From contig JAJZPY010000045.1 of NCBI GenBank assembly GCA_021811005.1, forward strand, positions 1 to 16,248: a stretch of 16,248 nt of DNA. The letters are read 5' to 3'. The first letter of the stretch is position 1; the number at the start of each line of letters is the position of its first letter. Below the pieces are notes generated by a model that searched no databases, was not told where the DNA came from, and saw only the letters and a program-made list of their open reading frames with translations. A program made the position numbers and the translations under genes. Shown here piece by piece: positions 13,964-16,248 of this stretch. The DNA is from Pseudomonadota bacterium. GTDB taxonomy: Bacteria; Pseudomonadota; Gammaproteobacteria; Burkholderiales; Ferrovaceae.

Positions 13964-14539
13964 ATGCGCGAACTCTCCGACCTTGAAGTCCTGATCCTTC
14001 CCGGCTGGCGCAATTCCGGCCCGGACCACTGGCACAGCCACTGGGAAGCCGCTTTCCCGCGTTTCCGCCGGGTGCAGCAGCGCGACTGGGATGCTCCCCG
14101 CTACGCCGACTGGGCGCTTGGCCTCAGCCAAGCGGTGGACCAATGCCAACGCCCGGCGCTGCTGGTGGCGCACAGCCTGGGCACGGCACTGGTGGCACGC
14201 TGGGCACAGGAAGCCGACGCGCGCCGGGTGGGCGGCGCGTTCCTGGTGGCTCCCACCGACACGGACCGTTTTGCCGGTCTGCCGGAAACCGCGTTTCACG
14301 GATTCGATCCCGTTCCCCTGCGGCCCCTGCCCTTTCCCTCCTGCGTTGTGGCGAGCCGCAACGACGAACGGGTGAGCACTGAACGGGCGCGCGCCTTTGC
14401 CGTGGCCTGGGGCTCCCGTTTCATCGATGCCGGACACCTGGGACATATCGGTTCGGCGGCCCGACTGGGGCTGTGGCCGCAAGGCCTGGTGTGGCTGGGG
14501 CAATTTCTTGCGACCCTTCCCGATCAGGCCGGGGCCTAG
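13964..14539 (+). CDS. Small serine hydrolase of the RBBP9/YdeN family
   Basis: A 191-residue cytoplasmic alpha/beta hydrolase. The opening VLILPGWRNSGPDHWHSHWE (residues 9-28) is the family signature, with the second strand carrying the nucleophile S71 in VAHSLGT. The probable remaining triad members are D134 in VVASRNDERV and H158 in IDAGHLGHIG. Length and order match the RBBP9/YdeN family (DUF1234-like), whose bacterial members are poorly characterised esterases; the natural substrate is unknown. It begins 8 bases after the diguanylate cyclase gene. GGCCGGG precedes the ATG, a weak ribosome site, which suggests coupling to translation of the upstream gene. No link between hydrolase activity and c-di-GMP is known to me. 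Confidence 0.9.
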   Translation: MRELSDLEVLILPGWRNSGPDHWHSHWEAAFPRFRRVQQRDWDAPRYADWALGLSQAVDQCQRPALLVAHSLGTALVARWAQEADARRVGGAFLVAPTDTDRFAGLPETAFHGFDPVPLRPLPFPSCVVASRNDERVSTERARAFAVAWGSRFIDAGHLGHIGSAARLGLWPQGLVWLGQFLATLPDQAGA

Positions 14540-14617
14540 CAGGCTCTTGCCGGGACACGATTCCGAGAGGCTGAACCCTGAAGCGGCCCCGGGGGGCTGA
14601 CCTCTGAAAATAAGTGC

Positions 14618-14635
14618 TGAAACCTCTAGGTTTCA
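14618..14635. repeat. Perfect 8-bp inverted repeat in the gap before arsR
   Basis: TGAAACCT-ct-AGGTTTCA. The stem is perfect and is followed on the plus strand by AGC and seven A's rather than T's, so it is not a standard terminator for the upstream hydrolase gene. Two loosely similar words, CTGAACCCTGAA (14571-14582) and CTGACCTCTGAA (14597-14608), occur just before it. Confidence 0.45.
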
Positions 14636-14711
14636 AGCAAAAAAAGGCATTCCCCTCCGTGCCGGGATAACGCAAACGACGAGCTTGAGCGCTTGCCATT
14701 GCATTGGCCTC

Positions 14712-14747
14712 TTGTTTATTTTTATATTTCCAATATAATGAAAATAT
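14712..14747 (+). promoter_or_regulatory. arsR: Predicted arsR promoter and overlapping ArsR operator
   Basis: TTGTTT (14712-14717), 16 bases, then a perfect TATAAT (14734-14739). An inverted repeat ATATTTCC (14724-14731) and GAAAATAT (14740-14747), pairing at 7 of 8 positions around an eight-base centre, covers the -10 box and runs into the start codon. A second symmetric element, TATATT-tcc-AATATA (14723-14737), is nested inside. Bound repressor would cover the promoter, as expected for ArsR. The transcription start would fall at or next to the ATG. Confidence 0.65.
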
Positions 14748-15069
14748 GAACGAACAAGACACCGTCACGGCCCTGGCCGCCCTTGCCCAACCCCTCCGGC
14801 TCAAGGCCTTCCGCCTGCTGGTGGTGGCCGGCCAGGAGGGGCTGACCCCCGGCCGCATGGCCGAAACCCTGGAGTTGCCGGCGCCCACCCTGTCCTTTCA
14901 TCTGAAAGAACTCACCCACGCACAACTCGTCACCCAGGAACGTGAAGGGCGCCACCTCATCTACCGCGCGAATTACGAGCGCATGAACGGGGTGCTGGCC
15001 TATCTCACGTCCAACTGCTGCCAGGGGGAAGCCTGCCTTTCCCCGGCAGCGCTTGAATGCCCTTGCTGA
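14746..15069 (+). CDS. arsR: Arsenite-responsive repressor ArsR (C-terminal cysteine type)
   Basis: A 107-residue winged-helix repressor of the ArsR/SmtB family controlling the arsenic operon that follows. The recognition helix region is MAETLELPAPTLSFHLKEL (residues 38-56), followed by a wing around REGRHLIYRANY. The classical ELCVCDL metal site is absent; instead cysteines cluster at the C-terminus: C91-C92, C97, C105 and C107. This resembles the arrangement in Acidithiobacillus ferrooxidans ArsR, where three C-terminal cysteines bind arsenite. ATG 14746 is preferred over the TTG at 14704, which would translate through the promoter. No ribosome site lies before it and the -10 box is only six bases away, so the mRNA may be leaderless. 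arsI starts 11 bases after its stop. Confidence 0.94.
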   Translation: MNEQDTVTALAALAQPLRLKAFRLLVVAGQEGLTPGRMAETLELPAPTLSFHLKELTHAQLVTQEREGRHLIYRANYERMNGVLAYLTSNCCQGEACLSPAALECPC

Positions 15070-15079
15070 GGAACTGCCC

Positions 15080-15544
15080 ATGAAACGTTTTCACGTCCAC
15101 CTGCACGTGGCTGACCTGCCAGCCAGCATCGCCTTCTACAACCGCCTGTTCGGCGCCGAACCCGCACGCGTTGAAAAGGACTACGCCAAATGGATGCTGG
15201 AAGATCCGCGGCTCAATTTCGCGATCTCCACCCGTGGGGCCGCACCGGGTTTGGATCATTTGGGTTTCCAGACCGACGACGCAGCCGAACTCGAGGCATT
15301 GAAAGCCCGTGCTGCAACGGCCCAGTTGCCGGTGCAAAACGAAGGGGAAACCACCTGCTGCTACGCCCGCAGCGACAAGCACTGGATCACGGACCCGCAG
15401 GGCATTGCATGGGAACACTTCCACACCCTGCAGGACATCCCGGTTTTCAATGAAAAATCCGCGTCAGGAGAAGCGGGGGTCTGCTGCGTTCCAAGCGGCA
15501 AGCCATTGTCCATCCCGGTCAAGGGCGCATCCTCCTGTTGCTAG
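15080..15544 (+). CDS. arsI: ArsI/CadI-type metalloenzyme (C-As lyase family)
   Basis: A 154-residue vicinal-oxygen-chelate enzyme. ArsI is an Fe(II) dioxygenase that cleaves the carbon-arsenic bond of trivalent organoarsenicals such as methylarsenite. The expected iron ligands align as H5 (KRFHVHLHV), H60 (GLDHLGFQ) and E112 (AWEHF). The paired cysteines that bind the arsenical are C93-C94 in ETTCCYA, and ITDPQGIAWEHF follows. Beyond the enzymatic core (about 118 residues) it has a tail with two more pairs, C135-C136 and C153-C154, of unknown purpose. ATG 15080 has GAGGAA close upstream and begins the VOC fold; the frame from 15053 overlaps arsR. A related CadI or glyoxalase-like function is possible, but the arsenic operon context favours ArsI. 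Confidence 0.87.
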   Translation: MKRFHVHLHVADLPASIAFYNRLFGAEPARVEKDYAKWMLEDPRLNFAISTRGAAPGLDHLGFQTDDAAELEALKARAATAQLPVQNEGETTCCYARSDKHWITDPQGIAWEHFHTLQDIPVFNEKSASGEAGVCCVPSGKPLSIPVKGASSCC

Positions 15545-15550
15545 GCCGCC

Positions 15551-16060
15551 ATGGACACCAAGACCTACAACGTGTTGTTCCTCTGCACCGGCAATTCAGC
15601 GCGCTCGATCCTCGCGGAAGGGCTCATGAACAAGCTGGGCTCCCCGCGTTTCAAGGGCTATTCGGCGGGCAGCTTTCCCAAAGGCCGGGTCAATCCGCAC
15701 GCGCTCGCCACGCTCTCGGCCCTGGGGATTCCCGCCACCGGCTACCGCAGCAAGGACTGGGAGGAATTTGCCCGCCCCGATGCCCCGGCCCTGGATTTCG
15801 TTTTCACGCTGTGCGACAAGACAGCCGGCGAGGTCTGCCCTGAATGGCCAGGGCAGCCCATCACCGCGCACTGGGGCGTGGAAGACCCGGCCGCGGAAGA
15901 CCCGGTCTCCCCGCAAGCCTCTGAAGAACAGGCCGTGCGCAAATTCAGGGACACGGCCCTGGTGCTTCGCCGCCGCATCGAACTGTTTTTGTCGCTCCCC
16001 CTGGAAAAACTCGACCGCATGTCCCTGCTGCACGAAGTGAAGCAGATCGGGACACGCTGA
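15551..16060 (+). CDS. arsC: Arsenate reductase ArsC, low-molecular-weight phosphatase type
   Basis: A 169-residue cytoplasmic enzyme that reduces arsenate to arsenite for export. The phosphatase-like P-loop is C12-TGNSA-R18-S (Cx5R) near the N-terminus. C88 in FTLCDKTAGEVCPEWPG and C96 are the probable redox pair, comparable in order to C82 and C89 of the Staphylococcus plasmid enzyme, so reduction would depend on thioredoxin. D112 in WGVEDP fits the general-acid position. It is longer than the 130-residue classical form, with a helical C-terminal tail (about 125-169). It starts 6 bases after arsI, with no strong ribosome site, suggesting translational coupling. A second, different arsC-like gene begins 26 bases downstream. 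Confidence 0.93.
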   Translation: MDTKTYNVLFLCTGNSARSILAEGLMNKLGSPRFKGYSAGSFPKGRVNPHALATLSALGIPATGYRSKDWEEFARPDAPALDFVFTLCDKTAGEVCPEWPGQPITAHWGVEDPAAEDPVSPQASEEQAVRKFRDTALVLRRRIELFLSLPLEKLDRMSLLHEVKQIGTR

Positions 16061-16086
16061 CTCCATTTCACAAAATCTCTTTCATC

Positions 16087-16248
16087 ATGACGACCGGCGT
16101 TCTCATTCTCTGCACCCACAATTCCGCCCGCAGCCTGCTTGCTGAAGGCATGCTCAACTTCTGGGCCGAGCGCCTGGGACAAGACGTGCACGCTTACAGC
16201 GCGGGCAGCACGCCCAGCGGCAAGCCCAATCCGCTCGCCCTGGAAGTG
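16087..16248 (+). CDS. arsC: Second ArsC-like arsenate reductase, N-terminal fragment (runs off window)
   Basis: The frame from ATG 16087 is open to the last base, giving 54 residues: MTTGVLILCTHNSARS, then LLAEGMLNFWAERLG and YSAGSTPSGKPNPLALEV. The CTHNSARS P-loop and the following YSAG and NP(L/H)AL pattern are those of low-molecular-weight phosphatase-type ArsC. It is clearly a paralogue of the preceding gene but not a recent copy: the P-loop reads CTHNSARS rather than CTGNSARS and the following helix differs. The redox cysteines would lie beyond the window, so activity cannot be judged. It belongs to the arsenic operon; an arsenite exporter is expected further right. Confidence 0.9.
   Translation, partial: MTTGVLILCTHNSARSLLAEGMLNFWAERLGQDVHAYSAGSTPSGKPNPLALEV

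Noticed and set aside
14618..14647. Palindrome plus A-run as a terminator of the hydrolase operon
   Set aside because: The run after the stem on the plus strand is A, not T, and the loop is only two bases; recorded as a repeat instead.
1..16248. CRISPR arrays, tRNA or rRNA genes, insertion sequences and attachment sites
   Set aside because: Looked for regular spaced repeats, tRNA-like cloverleafs and transposase or integrase motifs on both strands; none seen.

Overview
The window is high-GC, densely packed bacterial DNA. Protein style points to a Betaproteobacterium (Nitrosomonadales or Rhodocyclales type), but no rRNA or tRNA is present to confirm this. I see no insertion sequence, phage gene, CRISPR array or integrase, and no gene-free stretch longer than about 210 bases. 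It reads as chromosomal sequence carrying several stress and metal-resistance operons.

Layout. (1) 2-394, +: C-terminal end of a Fic-family protein entering from the left edge. (2) 391-2840, -: a monoheme cytochrome c, a two-domain ChrA chromate transporter and a slipin (SPFH) protein, closely spaced. (3) 2931-4351, -: an ArsR-family repressor and an Old Yellow Enzyme reductase, with a perfect 11-bp inverted repeat upstream. (4) 4513-5319, +: a dual-CDGSH iron-sulfur protein and an exported Bcp-type peroxiredoxin. (5) 5308-8836, -: a ribosome-hibernation-factor/cold-shock-domain fusion, a membrane histidine kinase and a response regulator ending in YcgR and PilZ domains. (6) 9021-9854, +: a DUF72 protein whose 3' end overlaps selU by 113 bases. 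(7) 9742-11930, -: selD and selU, which make 2-selenouridine in tRNA. (8) 12038-12568, -: a small outer-membrane beta-barrel with a strong terminator. (9) 12765-14539, +: a 7-TM diguanylate cyclase and a small serine hydrolase. (10) 14746-16248, +: an arsenic operon, arsR-arsI-arsC-arsC', running off the right edge.

How they fit together. Resistance to electrophiles, oxidants, chromate and arsenic dominates regions 2-4 and 10. Regions 5 and 9 both concern cyclic-di-GMP: one makes it (GGDEF with an intact I-site) and one probably binds it (PilZ response regulator). The most unusual arrangement is the operon that joins a ribosome-hibernation/cold-shock fusion to a two-component system with a c-di-GMP-binding output, which suggests a link between translational dormancy and surface or motility behaviour. 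The two ArsR-type regulators, about 10 kb apart, have inverted-repeat operators sharing an ATATTTC half-site. Three convergent gene pairs overlap at their 3' ends with no terminator between them.
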